Origin: Vicia villosa
Lineage: Eukaryota; Streptophyta; Magnoliopsida; Fabales; Fabaceae
NCBI RefSeq assembly: GCF_029867415.1
Contig: NW_026705298.1
Span: 620,001-684,000 of the forward strand
Direction of reading: 5' to 3'
DNA: 64,000 bases
Every line of letters starts with the position of its first letter. The first letter of the stretch is position 1. Shown one piece after another: positions 1 through 10,258 of the stretch. The notes beneath the pieces are model-generated. The model was given only the letters and a program-made list of their open reading frames with translations, did no database searches and was not told where the DNA came from. The translations under genes were made by a program, and so were the position numbers.

Positions 1-439
1 AAGTTTAGGCTTGATAAATTGTCATGTGAGACCGCACCCATCCGAGTTTTTCTTGAGAATATTATTAGCACACAAATTCAGTTGTGTAAGCCTATAATAT
101 CCGATAGAAGAATGTAGACTATGTGGTATCAGTAGAACATGCTCTACAGGTTTTTTACCCCTTAGTACTTAAATAACGGTTCTTGTCCTTTTGACCTCAT
201 GCTTGTGACATTGAAATATTGAACCCCCTTGTTTGTAAACCATGTTTGATTGGGTGTGTTCGTTCCCCACCTTTGACCTCATGCTCGTGACGTTGAACTA
301 TTGAACCTCCCTCGCGTGAAATTTTTTTGTCCATACATTCATGCATGCATTCATTCATAAACACACATAAAAACATTTTTCCTAAAATTTTCAAGGAATT
401 TAGAAAATTTTCTCTGCAAACTTTTCTTAGGTAAGGATC
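1..439 (+). other. O1 untranslated leader between 5' LTR and ORF1
   Basis: No coding sequence is seen. Blocks such as TTTTTCTTGAGAATATT and the phrase around the CATGAGGTCA / CGTGACG motifs recur in the O2 leader (minus strand, 34887-35720), so this is the matching leader of O1. It contains two diverged copies of a roughly 85-base phrase ending in TTGAACC (about 190-310). Confidence 0.7.
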
Positions 440-1972
440 ATAGATTTGAAGAGAATAAATACCAATCGATACGACTTTAGGTTACCAGATGTAGAAAAGC
501 TACAAGAGCTAGCATCTTTGGTGAAGAAACATGATGACTTTAGAAAGCTCTATTGAAAGCTCTTGTCTATTTTGAACACCAGTGTCAACATAGGACTTCT
601 TAAGACTTTTGTCCAGTTCTACGATCCTATTTACCGCTGTTTTACCTTTCCAGATTATCAGTTGGTACCAACTTTGGAAGGATATGCCAATCTTTTGGGT
701 ATTCAAGTGTCAGATATGGTACCTTTCAATGGTTTGGAAGCCATCCCTAAATCTTACCTCATTGCGACCATCACTTATTTAGAGAAATCTGAAATAGACA
801 ACAACCTAACCATAAAAGGAAATATCTTAGCTTTAGAGTCAAACTTTTTGATGAAGAAAGCTCTTAAGTTTTCCAAGTCTGGTAATATGGAGGCTTTTGA
901 AGCTATCTTAGCTTTACTCATCTATGGGTTGGATTTGTTTCCCCATATCAAAAGCTTTATCAATGTTTACGCCATAAGGATCTTTTTGATTGGAAACCCC
1001 ATTCCCACTGTGCTTGGTGATACCTATTTCTCCGTTCATCTTAGGAATCGTCAAGGCGATGGAGTCATCATATGTTGTGCACCTCTGTTTTACAAATGGA
1101 TTGTCTCACACTTACCAAAATTTCCTATCTTCAAGGAAAACAAAAATGGTTGGAATTGGTCTCGAAGACTGATGTCTTTAACCCACAATGACATCCATTG
1201 ATATACTCTGACTTACTATGGTATGGAAACCATTAAAAGTTGTGGAGAGTTTTCTAACGTACCCCTCATTGGAACACAAGGAGGAATTAACTACAACCCA
1301 ATCTTGGAAAGGCGTCAACTTGGATACGCAAATTCAAACAAACACATTGGTCCTACAGTAGAGAGTTACTTTTACCAAGAAGGGAATGATCATCAAGGAT
1401 TGAAAATAAGGATGATGAGAGCTTGGCACCACATCCGAAGAATAGAAAAAGGTAAGGCGAGGAATTGTGTAGATTTGGAGCCTTAAATTTCTTGGGTACA
1501 GAAAAGAGCTAAGGATTTGCAAATGCCTTATGTTTATGAAGAACCCTCATTACCAACAATGCCTGAACTTCCTGCTATCCCCATTGAGACTATGGAGGAA
1601 TATAAAGAAAATTTATCCCATGTTAAGCAAGAAAAAGACACTTGGGAGGATAAATTTCACAAGTCCGTTTCTGAAAACATGAAGTTGAAGAAACAAGTGA
1701 AGGATCATGATAATATGCTCTACTTTCAAGATGGTTGGCTCATAGAAAAAGATGAGAAAATTCGTCGAAAGGATGCAGCAATCAGAAAATATCTTAAGGA
1801 AAGCAGGGAGATGCTTAAAGGATCAACAAGTACTACTCCTGACCTTGATTGGAAGAATGAGGTTAACAAGCTCAAGACCGAGAAAGCCGAGATGAAAGCC
1901 TACTTTGAGAAAGAAATCATGAAGCACAAGTTGCAGAAGTCTGTTGATTACTCGTCAGACTAAGATGTTTAG
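440..1972 (+). pseudogene. Ogre ORF1 pseudogene (O1)
   Basis: This is a decayed copy of the extra ORF that Ogre elements carry ahead of gag; its function is unknown. It stays in one frame over the whole length and aligns with the intact 511-residue ORF1 of O2 (33351-34886), for example FVQFYDP, CFTFPDYQLVPTLE and GTQGGINYNP. The start codon corresponds to ATA at 440. In-frame stops occur at 554-556 (TGA), 1199-1201 (TGA replacing a Trp codon), 1484-1486 (TAA) and 1961-1963 (TAA). The ancestral stop is TAG at 1970-1972. The C-terminal third is rich in Lys and Glu and probably coiled coil. There are no frameshifts, so the decay is mainly by point mutation. Confidence 0.88.
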
Positions 1973-2213
1973 TTTAGCATAGTTTAGTTTTTATCGCTTT
2001 CATGTTGTAAAAGCTACTATCAATCGTTGTTACTTTATTTCAGTTATTAATAAAGTTTGGGATTTCAATTCCATTTGTTTGCAAGAATCGTTTCTTTAGG
2101 AAATTCCTTGAATTTTTTTGCTTAATAAAACATTATTAATAAACAAGCATCATCTCTGCATTTTGTCTTTACCAAAAGTATGATTTTTGGAATTTCCTCC
2201 ATAGATTGTCAAG
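1973..2213 (+). other. O1 spacer between ORF1 and gag
   Basis: This is an AT-rich, non-coding spacer. It corresponds to the O2 interval between its ORF1 and gag (about 33090-33350, minus strand), with shared T-rich and AATAAA-like stretches. I see no gene in it. Confidence 0.6.
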
Positions 2214-3330
2214 TTGTCTCATCTCAAAGTTTCTCGATCGTGTTCGCATTCTATTCATAGATATGACACTAGAGCAAAGAGAAGAAAAGCAATGGAAGAT
2301 TTTGAACAAGAAAACAACGAGCTTCGTGGTACAATTACCACACTTCAAGGAGAAGTGGAAAGACTCGCCAGTTTAGTGGACTCTCTGATGGTTGAACAAG
2401 TTCAATCACCAGCTCCCAAAAATCAAGCAACAGTGATTGTCGAAGTCACTCCAAATCAGGTTTCTGCTGTCGCAGCCAGCAAACCACTTTTCACTATGTC
2501 TGGAGGATACTCTTGGGGCATGCCATTCAATTTTGGTGCAAGTTCTCAACCCAATCTGCCTAGAGTTCAAACAACTAGGATTGAGGTTCCAGCTTCTCAA
2601 AATCCAGTGTTCACTTCGAGACATAGAGGAACATCTGTGCCAGCTTTTCAGCCAATCATGACTGTTACAAATCTTGTGGTTCATACCATAAGCGATGAAG
2701 TTTATCATGATTTGGGAGACAATATAATTTAGTTTGGTTGTATGGAAGAACTCAAAGAGTCGTTCAAAGAAATGCAATGAGAAATCAAGGTTCTTCGTGG
2801 AGAAGATCTGTATGGAAAGAACGCTTACGACTTATGTCTAGTTCCCAACATGAAGGTACCAGTTAAGTTCAAGGTCCCCGACTTTGAAAAATACAAGGGC
2901 AATTCATGTCCCCAAATTCATTTGGTGATGTATGCTAGAAAAATGTCTACGTACAATGACAATCACCAATTTCTCATTCACTACTTCCAAGATAGTTTAA
3001 CTGGTGCTGCTCTGAGGTGGTATATGGGCTTGGATATCACTAGCATTCGTACTTTCAACAACTTAAGCCAGGCCTTTCTTCGTCAATACAAGTATAACAT
3101 ACGCATGGCTCCCGATCGATACCAACTCCGAACAATGGCTCAAAAGGAAAAGGAAACTTTCAAAGAGTATGCCCAATGATGGAGGGAAATTGTTGCCCAA
3201 ATAAATCCACCGATGGAAGATAAAGAGATGACGAAGATCTTTCTAAATACTCTCAGCTCATTTTACTACGAGCTAATAGTTGCTAGCGCTCCAAACGATT
3301 TCACCGAAATGGTAAATATGGGGATGCGAC
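2214..3330 (+). pseudogene. O1 gag, N-terminal part, broken by O2 insertion
   Basis: Gag is the structural capsid polyprotein of the retroelement. The reading frame runs throughout, with in-frame stops at 2730-2732, 2778-2780 and 3177-3179. It begins with a basic stretch and a short coiled coil (EQENNELRGTITTLQGEVERL region). Then comes the capsid-like core of the Ty3 type, with KFKVPDFEKYKG, HYFQDSLTGAALRWY and FLRQYKYN. No ATG starts it; the frame opens near a TTG, as in the O2 copy. The codon for Leu in the NMGMRL phrase is split at 3330, where O2 begins, and the frame resumes at 40637. Confidence 0.88.
3326..3330. repeat. Target-site duplication GCGAC, left copy (O2)
   Basis: GCGAC directly precedes the first TG of the O2 left LTR. 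The same five bases directly follow the last CA of the right LTR (40632-40636). Five bases is the usual Ty3/gypsy duplication length. Removing O2 and one copy leaves the O1 gag frame open across the junction. Confidence 0.95.
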
Positions 3331-3435
3331 TGTCGCGGAGAAAAATCGTTGTCTTTTTTCGGGATGAGACACCTGATGCCTTCTTTGGGCTCGAGTGCTC
3401 AAAAAAATGATTTTTCTTTTGTACCGACCAAACTT

Positions 3436-3441
3436 TTTATT
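3436..3441 (-). terminator. Candidate polyadenylation signal AATAAA in O2 3' LTR
   Basis: On the sense strand the context is GGAAACAATAAA. The same 12 bases occur at the matching place of the solo LTR (62939-62950, + strand). It lies about 80 nt downstream of the conserved hairpin, close to the LTR 3' end. Conservation between diverged LTRs supports a 3'-end processing role, which is inferred. Confidence 0.55.
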
Positions 3442-3517
3442 GTTTCCAAAAGAGGAAAAGGAAAAAAGCTGCAATAACCTAAAAGTGGGGGGAGAGATCT
3501 TGGGTAAGAGGGTTGGT

Positions 3518-3551
3518 TATACGAAGGGAAGGTATTAGCACCCAACGTATC
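3518..3551 (-). promoter_or_regulatory. Conserved LTR hairpin with 12-nt loop, O2 3' LTR
   Basis: The stem ATACGAAGGG / CCCAACGTAT encloses the + strand loop AAGGTATTAGCA (sense loop TGCTAATACCTT). Eight of ten positions pair, and the two A-A mismatches become U-U in sense RNA. The same structure with a changed stem is present in L3 (43609-43640) and the solo LTR (62813-62844). The second O2 copy is at 35909-35942. Confidence 0.6.
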
Positions 3552-5624
3552 TATAGTACTCTATAGGTTTCTTTGTTTTGTTTATTCCATTCTTGTTATG
3601 GTGGAGGTTCTTGTGAGAAAGAGGTGGGACCTAAGGTGTTTGTTTGATTATGCTCGCAAAGATCATCGCGATCCTCTGCATACATATCCCTTAGAGGGAA
3701 TCAGAGCATCTGTAGCTCGGGGTCTACGGGTGCTAAGGTTTGAGTGGTTTGAGGGAGAAGTTTTGCTCGCCAAGGGTACGACCTTGTGCCTACGTATTCT
3801 CAAAGGGATGTTGAGAAAGTCAGAGCAATCGTAGTTCCCACTTATGCTAGTGGAAGCGAAGGAAAAGAGGCAAATGTCATCTAAATGTTCGATGTATCTA
3901 ATCTATATCATCACATACATCTGTTTGATTTTTGTTTGAAAATCTTTTCATTATAAGCCCTGGGCCATGCCACTTAGGGTGCTTAGAATGATAAAGATGT
4001 TTTTGTTGTTTAACCAGCCTTGTGGCAAAAGTTTCAATGAAGTCAGCCTTGTGACAAAAACTTTGATTAATCAGCCAGCCTTGTGGCAAAAGTTTCAATG
4101 AAGTCAGCCTTGTGACAAAAACTTTGATTAATCATCCAGTACGGTGGTAAAACAGTTTGATTGATTAGCCAGCCTTGTGGCAAAAAAGTTTGATTGATTG
4201 ATTGATTGATTGTTTGATTGTTTGATTGTTTGTGATGATATAGATGAGATACTCCTATCATAGAGATGATAAATGTCTAATCTCCTAGGGTATTTGATTT
4301 GGATATTGGGGATGCTTATAAGAAGGCCGTGGGTCCTTGTACGAAGCCCAAGAGGAGGCTATCCGAGGGTCCTTGCATTGTAAGCCCAAGAGGAGGCTAT
4401 GGGAGGGACTATCGAGGGTCCTTGCATTGTAAGCCCAAGAGGAGGCTATGGGAGAGTCACTCGTTTGTACAAAGCCCAAGGGGAGGCATGGTATAGTTGG
4501 TTTGAGCTCTTAGAGCGATTTCACCGGGAAACCATACTCTATGTCCTAACCTAAACTAGTGGAGATTCTTTGCACGAAGCCCAATAGGAGGCTATGGGGA
4601 ACCTAGTGTTGTACTAAGTTGAACAAGCACACATATCACACATATGAACAAACATGAACAAGTATGAACAAGTACGAACAAATATGAACAAGTACATGAA
4701 CAAATATGAACAAGTATGAACAATTATATATATGACAAAGTGTGTGTATATAATGGAGTTTATGAAGGAAATATACCTGTAAGCATGATCCATTTGTATA
4801 CACGGGGGCTCGGGACTTATACTCGGGGAGAGTCCCATTGAGTTTATTCAAAGCTATGTAAACAGGTATTTACAAAGGGGCTTGGGACTTATACCTACAT
4901 GGAGGCCCATGATATTTTTGGGAAGGTTTGAAGAAACCTTCATTTTTGGTTTGTTATTCAAAGTTAAAAAACAGATTGAGATATGTACAAAAATGTATGT
5001 GTACAATGAAATACCTAATTTCATGTACAGGAATGGGTATGTACAAAAGGGGCTTGGGACTTATACCTACATGGAGGCCCATGGTATATTGAAAAGTTTT
5101 GTTTCTTTGGAGTTTTATTGTTTAAAAAAAACTGTACAAAAAGAAAAGAAATGGGACTTACACTCTCTAATATTCGAGAGGCCCCACTTCATTTTGAAAA
5201 TTGATTGATTAGTCAAAAGGATTTAATCAAAAAGAAGTGGTTTATCGTTTTGAAAAAGAATCGCGATCACTCGTCTTAAAACGATTTGAATTTTGACAAA
5301 AGTCAACTTAATTAAGTTAAAACAAGTTTTAATGCTTAATTAAGACCTAAATGATTAGGGTTTAATCACAAAAAATATTTACAAGTGATTAGGTTAAAAA
5401 TTAAATGAAAAACAATATTTAAAACACTTAAAAATGTATCATTTTAAACCTAATTAAAAGCATATTAAATAAATCCTTTTTTATGATTTTTTTTGATATT
5501 GTCAAAATATGTATATTAAATAAGTAGTGTGTAAAAAATGAAGTAAAAATGAGTTAATTTGATTGATCAATGAATTAATTAAAGTTGTGTAAAAAATTGA
5601 AAGAAAATAGTGATAAAAAAAATG

Positions 5625-5705
5625 TTTTGGCCCCCATGAGTGTTGAACTCGCGCCCTCTCTCTCACAACTCAAAAACTTAACCAACCAGACCACGCGCGT
5701 GGTCT
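5625..5705 (-). repeat. tRNA-like block plus 18-bp palindrome in O2 3' LTR
   Basis: The minus strand has an A-box-like phrase (TGGTCTGGTTGGTTAAG) followed about 40 nt later by a T-arm-like hairpin, GAG-TTCAACA-CTC. The acceptor stem does not close, so this is not a working tRNA gene. It abuts a perfect 18-bp palindrome, AGACCACGCGCGTGGTCT, at 5688-5705. The other O2 LTR has the same block at 38019-38095. Confidence 0.5.
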
Positions 5706-6648
5706 GTTAATCTCTTGCAATGAATTGAATATATTTTAAATCAAGTTCCTGAGTTCAGTTTCAAAATTTGGCGCCAAGAACACAACCCCCAAATTGAATT
5801 TGAAAATTCTGAAAACTGAATTGTTTGGATCAAGTGAATAGCCTAACTTGCTCGATTTTTCATAAGGAACACAATGGTATCATTTAATTGCATTTATTTT
5901 AACCCTAAGGCTATCAATTTTCTGATGAACACGAAGAACCCTAATTCTGAGTTTCAATCTGAAATCGTGTGTGTGCAAGATAAATAGCAATTGATCGAGG
6001 GTTAATGATCCTCATGTGTGCAGAAATGAGGTGGTATGTTCATATTTCATTCATGATGCATGATTCATAGAGTTTGAAGTTCAAGTAGCTTACCTTCAAA
6101 AACGGCAAAAGTGAGAATCGAATTCTGCAAATGAGGAGTTCCAGTTGTTGTTTCTTGATCTGAACACCTTCAGTGGACCTTATGGAACATGTTTGGATGC
6201 CTGGAACAATTTGAAAAACTCTTGATCAATCCATGGTACTCGATCTGCAGTATGGTTCAAGTGAGGATCAAGCTTAGTGATTTTGGTGTTTCAGATCATG
6301 TATGATGGTTGGAACAGTTCATATGAAGTATATGGATGATGTTTAGAAGGTTAGTTTGGACAGAATTTGCTTGGTATGGATTTTGGCATGATAAGGCTAG
6401 TGTTATGCATATTTGGAGGTGAGATGATGATTCTGAGTTTTGGGATGATTTGAGGTGTGTGAATGGTTCAAACACATCATGTATGATGTTTATGAGATGT
6501 TAGAATCATTACTTTGGCCAGAACTTCAAGGGTTTGGAGGTTGGGATTTCTTCCTCACTTTGAAACTTAAAACTTGCAATTCAAGAAAGAAAGAGAAAAC
6601 CTATCTTTTGTGAGGTTTTGGTGTGATTTGCAATGAAGTAATGACCTC

Positions 6649-6656
6649 TATTTATA
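6649..6656 (-). promoter_or_regulatory. TATA box of O2 3' LTR
   Basis: The minus strand reads CCTATAAATAGAGG, a near-consensus plant TATA box, about 1.59 kb into the LTR. Transcription would be expected to begin roughly 30 nt downstream (near 6620). The matching site in the 5' LTR is 39039-39046, and the solo LTR has an equivalent at 58530-58537. Confidence 0.7.
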
Positions 6657-8241
6657 GGCCAAACTTTCTGAACTCAGAGCTTTGCAACTTGCTTCAAAGT
6701 TTGATGATTTGGCTTAAGGGATAGAAAGGAATCTTTCACATTTAATGCATATGGTTAAAAGTAACTAAACCATGGTTATTTCTCTAAGCTTCTTATCTCT
6801 TTCCATTCTGATCTCAAACCAGAAATATCTTTCAATTATTGCCTCTATGTGTCATCAATTGGATCATTTGGTAGAATAGTGCATAACTTTGGTAAAAATG
6901 GCTTGTAGTTTCATGCATAATGGTCACTAATGGCAAAATTCAAAACCATAGCTACACTCCATGTTTTTTCATGCTCTTGGACATTTTGGAAAGCTCATGT
7001 TGTGTACTTCAAAACCCTAGTTGGAAGTTTCCTCAAGACCTTTAAGGAAATGGGTGAAAAAGATCCATGAACTTTGAAGAAAATGAAGTTTTAAGTGAAG
7101 CTTTCCAAAGATGCCAACTTTGAAGCACTATATCTCTTAAATGGTTGATCTTATGGAAAAAAATTATATGTGACAAAGTTGTTCATTGGATCAAAATCTA
7201 TAACTTTCATGTTGGAAGTTTTTTTCAGTTTGTAGGTGAAATTTTGAGAAATTCCCTTCCAAAGTTTGGAAAAAACCATTGAAAAACACTTAGAATTTTT
7301 CTAAGTATGGAAAGTCAAACTTTTGACTTTTTGATTCTTGATTGATTTTCTTGATTTTTCTTGATCAAATGACTTTATATATCATATATTGATAATTCAA
7401 AACTTCAAAAGTCATGGTTGACCAAAATTCCCAAAAGTCAAAGGTGTTCTTGTACAGTTGACTTTTTCAGACGAATCGCGTTTCTGGAGATTTCAAATGA
7501 AACAGGATATCCTCACCAAATGAATGGTATGAATGGATCACATTGAAGCATAAGAGGATATTGAGCCATGGTTTGAGTTGTGGCACCATGTCCTGATTAA
7601 AAAGTCAGTTATTCAGTGAATTAGGTCAAAAAACCCTAATTGTCGACCTGATGAAATTGATGACTGTGGATCTTGAATTGAGATGCAATTCCCATTGGAT
7701 ATTGTCATAGGGATTATTTGAAGATAATTGAAACCTTTGATTGACTTCCTAGGTGTTTTTAGGGTTTCCCAAATGTGATCCCTGATTTCAGTCCCTGATA
7801 GTTCAAAAATCCTAATCTGATGATCTGAGATTTCACTGTTGATCAATCCTTGTGTAGGAGATGTCTTGAGCCAATAGATTAGTTCAAAATGATGCACTTG
7901 GGGTCTTGAGGTCATGTCCCAAGTCATTAGGTCAAATCCTGAGCAGAAGTCAAGAGTATGCTGTCTTCAGGCAAAACCCTAGTTTGGTCGATTCAAAGCT
8001 GTTGAGCTTGTTGAAGTGAATCTCTGAGGACCAAATGTTGATGGTTGATGAAGATAGTTCTTTTGAGATGGAGGGAGAACAAAACCCTAATTGATTGTTA
8101 CTTGTACTGATGAGTGGTTTCTTGATTAAACCCTGCTGAGTCACAAGTAGCAAACACAAACTATGCAATTTGTTAGAGATGCAAATGATGCATATGCAAT
8201 GATATGAGGTAGTATCTTAGGTCAAAAATTGGGGTATGACA

Positions 8242-10258
8242 GATGCCCCAATTTAAGTTTCTTCAACCTGAGATATGAAGATTGAAAATCTTCGTTTTGA
8301 TAGGGTGGAAGAGACTTAAATATCAGAAGACGCGAATTTTGGACCTAAGATACCAAAATTGCGAATGATGCAAGGATATCTTTACCGAGGGGATATCAAG
8401 AACTGACTCCGCTGGGGAAAAGAGATCGGGAAGGATACCTCAATCCGTTTTAGGAAGAGAATCCGTTTTTCGGGAAAGCAAGTGTATGCTTCACTGGGGA
8501 ATGATAGCTTTGTAAGAAAAGCTTACCTATCGACATTATCGACTATCAGCATGGGGATAGACTTGTTTAATAATGCGAAGGTGAAAGGTATGAAACTGTA
8601 TTACCGACTATCAGCATGGTGATAGACTTGACAAGGTAAAAGAGTTTCAAAGGCTCGGTTAATATTATCGACTATCAGCATTGGGATAGACATGTTTAAT
8701 AATATAACCAGAACAAAAGGTTACCGACTACCAGCCTTGTGATAGTGGTTTTGAAGACATGATCAATTATCAGCCAAGTGATAAAATGATCCTGGAGACT
8801 TTGCTAGGGGAATTACTGGTTATTCAGCCTTGTGAACAGTAATAAGGCCCTGATTGTCACATGGTCTTCATGATTGATTTCCTAGAAAGGAAAAGTCTTT
8901 TGGAAGAGACATAAGCTGCTCAAACGATGAGGCTATTGCTTATTGCCTGTTTTTCACAACTCTGTTTGAGGAATCGGAATTTGAATCTTTGGTAAAGACA
9001 AGGTTCTAACCAAGAATGAATTGGAAAGAAACAGTCAAACAAGACTTTGTACCCAATGAGGAATGAACTCAAAATGGGATTTTCTCCTTCGTTTTGAGAG
9101 GAGAAACTAAAGCAACCTTCTTCCACGAGGAATGATCTCAGTGGGGAACTGGAGAAAGAAGATGTTCTTTCTGCTTATGGGTGACAACCTACTTGGAGAG
9201 ATGACACGCCCATACCTGTTTCTTTTTTTCTTTTTTTCGCTTTTTCTCTTTTTTTTTTTTTGAGGATAGATATATCCTAAACAAGTGATTTTAAAGCATA
9301 CATTGAAAAATGCAAGAATGCATAAATGATGCAAATATGTATGAATGATGAATGTCATGAATGTAGCATGCATGCTGACGATACTGACAGACAAAGAAGT
9401 ATACTGGAGAGGGACCGATGCCGCAATACAACCAGATACTTGGCAAATGTTCTTCAACACGGTGTAGATAACATAGGTGATGAATGATGCTGCGTGCTTT
9501 AGACTTCTCCGGGGAAGATAAGCATCTTTTCTTATTGAGATGGAAGAACCTCTTCACTGGAGATGGAAAATCTTCGACACTGGGGATAAAAGACCTTCTT
9601 CACTGGGGATAGAAGAGCTTTTCCTATCATAATCTTTGATTCATCCTATGGAGATAACTGTTGATGTTCCTTCTGTTGTTCACAGCTCAAAGGAAAATTT
9701 CGCTTTTATTTTGAAAAAGAAAAGTAAATTCATTTAAAACTCTTTTTTTTCAAAAACGAATAACACAATTAAAGCGTCATTTCGCAAGCTAAAAGAAATT
9801 AGAGATTGCAAACAAAGGGCACAAGGCTCAAATTTATTTGATAGGATGGTAATCAGCTAAAGGCGTGATTCCATAGAGTATTTACAAAAGTTGGAAATGG
9901 TAATTTATGCGGAAAAGGCTACATTGAAAGCAATAACCACTATTCCCCCTAAACAACTTTGAGTTACAACTGTGCTTGTCGCTTCAGATTGGCGATGATT
10001 TGATTGAAGATCTTTCGATGAAAAAGACTCCTCAGGTGACGAAGTATGGACTGATGCAGTTACTTTGTCATAAATCCCTAATTTTTGCCTAGATTGCCCT
10101 TTCAGGTTTTCAATCTACCAGGATGCATTTTTTCTGTTTATTGTCTCTAATTTTTGCCTGGACCGCCCTTTCAGGTTTTCAGTCCACCGAGACGCTCATT
10201 TTTGCCTAAGTCGCCCTTTGCGGGTTTTCGACTTACCGAGCTGTTCTTTTGTTCTTTT
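8242..10258 (-). other. O2 3' untranslated region with polypurine tract and hairpin series
   Basis: About 2 kb lies between the integrase stop and the 3' LTR with no protein of its own. The polypurine tract next to the LTR reads AAATTGGGGCATC on the minus strand (8242-8254). A series of short hairpins lies at 8543-8842. A long T-rich stretch (9220-9262) is A-rich in sense. Repeated phrases such as CACTGGGGATA (about 9560-9610) and GCCCTTTCAGGTTTTC (about 10100-10230) suggest diverged tandem repeats. Short ORFs here are not conserved proteins. Confidence 0.75.

Larger units (their letters stand above)
1..3330 (+). mobile_element. O1: older Ogre-like (Ty3/gypsy, Tat lineage) element, left part
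   Basis: The order is untranslated leader, ORF1, spacer, N-terminal gag. Translation matches the younger Ogre O2 in this window through ORF1 and gag. The 5' LTR must lie left of the window, because the O2 leader continues several hundred bases further before reaching its LTR. O1 is cut at 3330 by O2. Its gag resumes at 40637, after the second copy of the GCGAC target duplication. Many in-frame stops show that it is old and dead. Confidence 0.9.
3331..8241 (-). repeat. O2 3' LTR (4911 bp)
   Basis: On the + strand it begins TGTCGCGG and ends GTATGACA, so in the sense (minus) direction it starts TGTCATACCCC and ends CGCGACA. It is nearly identical to 35721-40631. Contents in sense order: a U3 of about 1.6 kb with TTGAC motifs; a TATA box at 6649-6656; an 18-bp palindrome and tRNA-like block at 5625-5705; repeated GGG...CCC modules (4790-5180); AGCC...GGCT hairpins (4337-4592); small CAAGGC-loop hairpins (4013-4181); a conserved 12-nt-loop hairpin (3518-3551); and an AATAAA signal (3436-3441). 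Short antisense or sense ORFs here are translated repeats, not genes. Confidence 0.95.

Noticed and set aside
4285..4851. Several 60-75 codon ORFs repeated at 36676-37242
   Set aside because: Translations of LTR repeats (AGCCCAAGAGGAGGCT and ATGAACAAGT-type); present twice only because there are two LTRs.
7613..8168. 104- and 72-codon minus ORFs, repeated at 40003-40558
   Set aside because: They lie in the U3 of the O2 LTRs, lack domain features and differ between LTRs without coding constraint.
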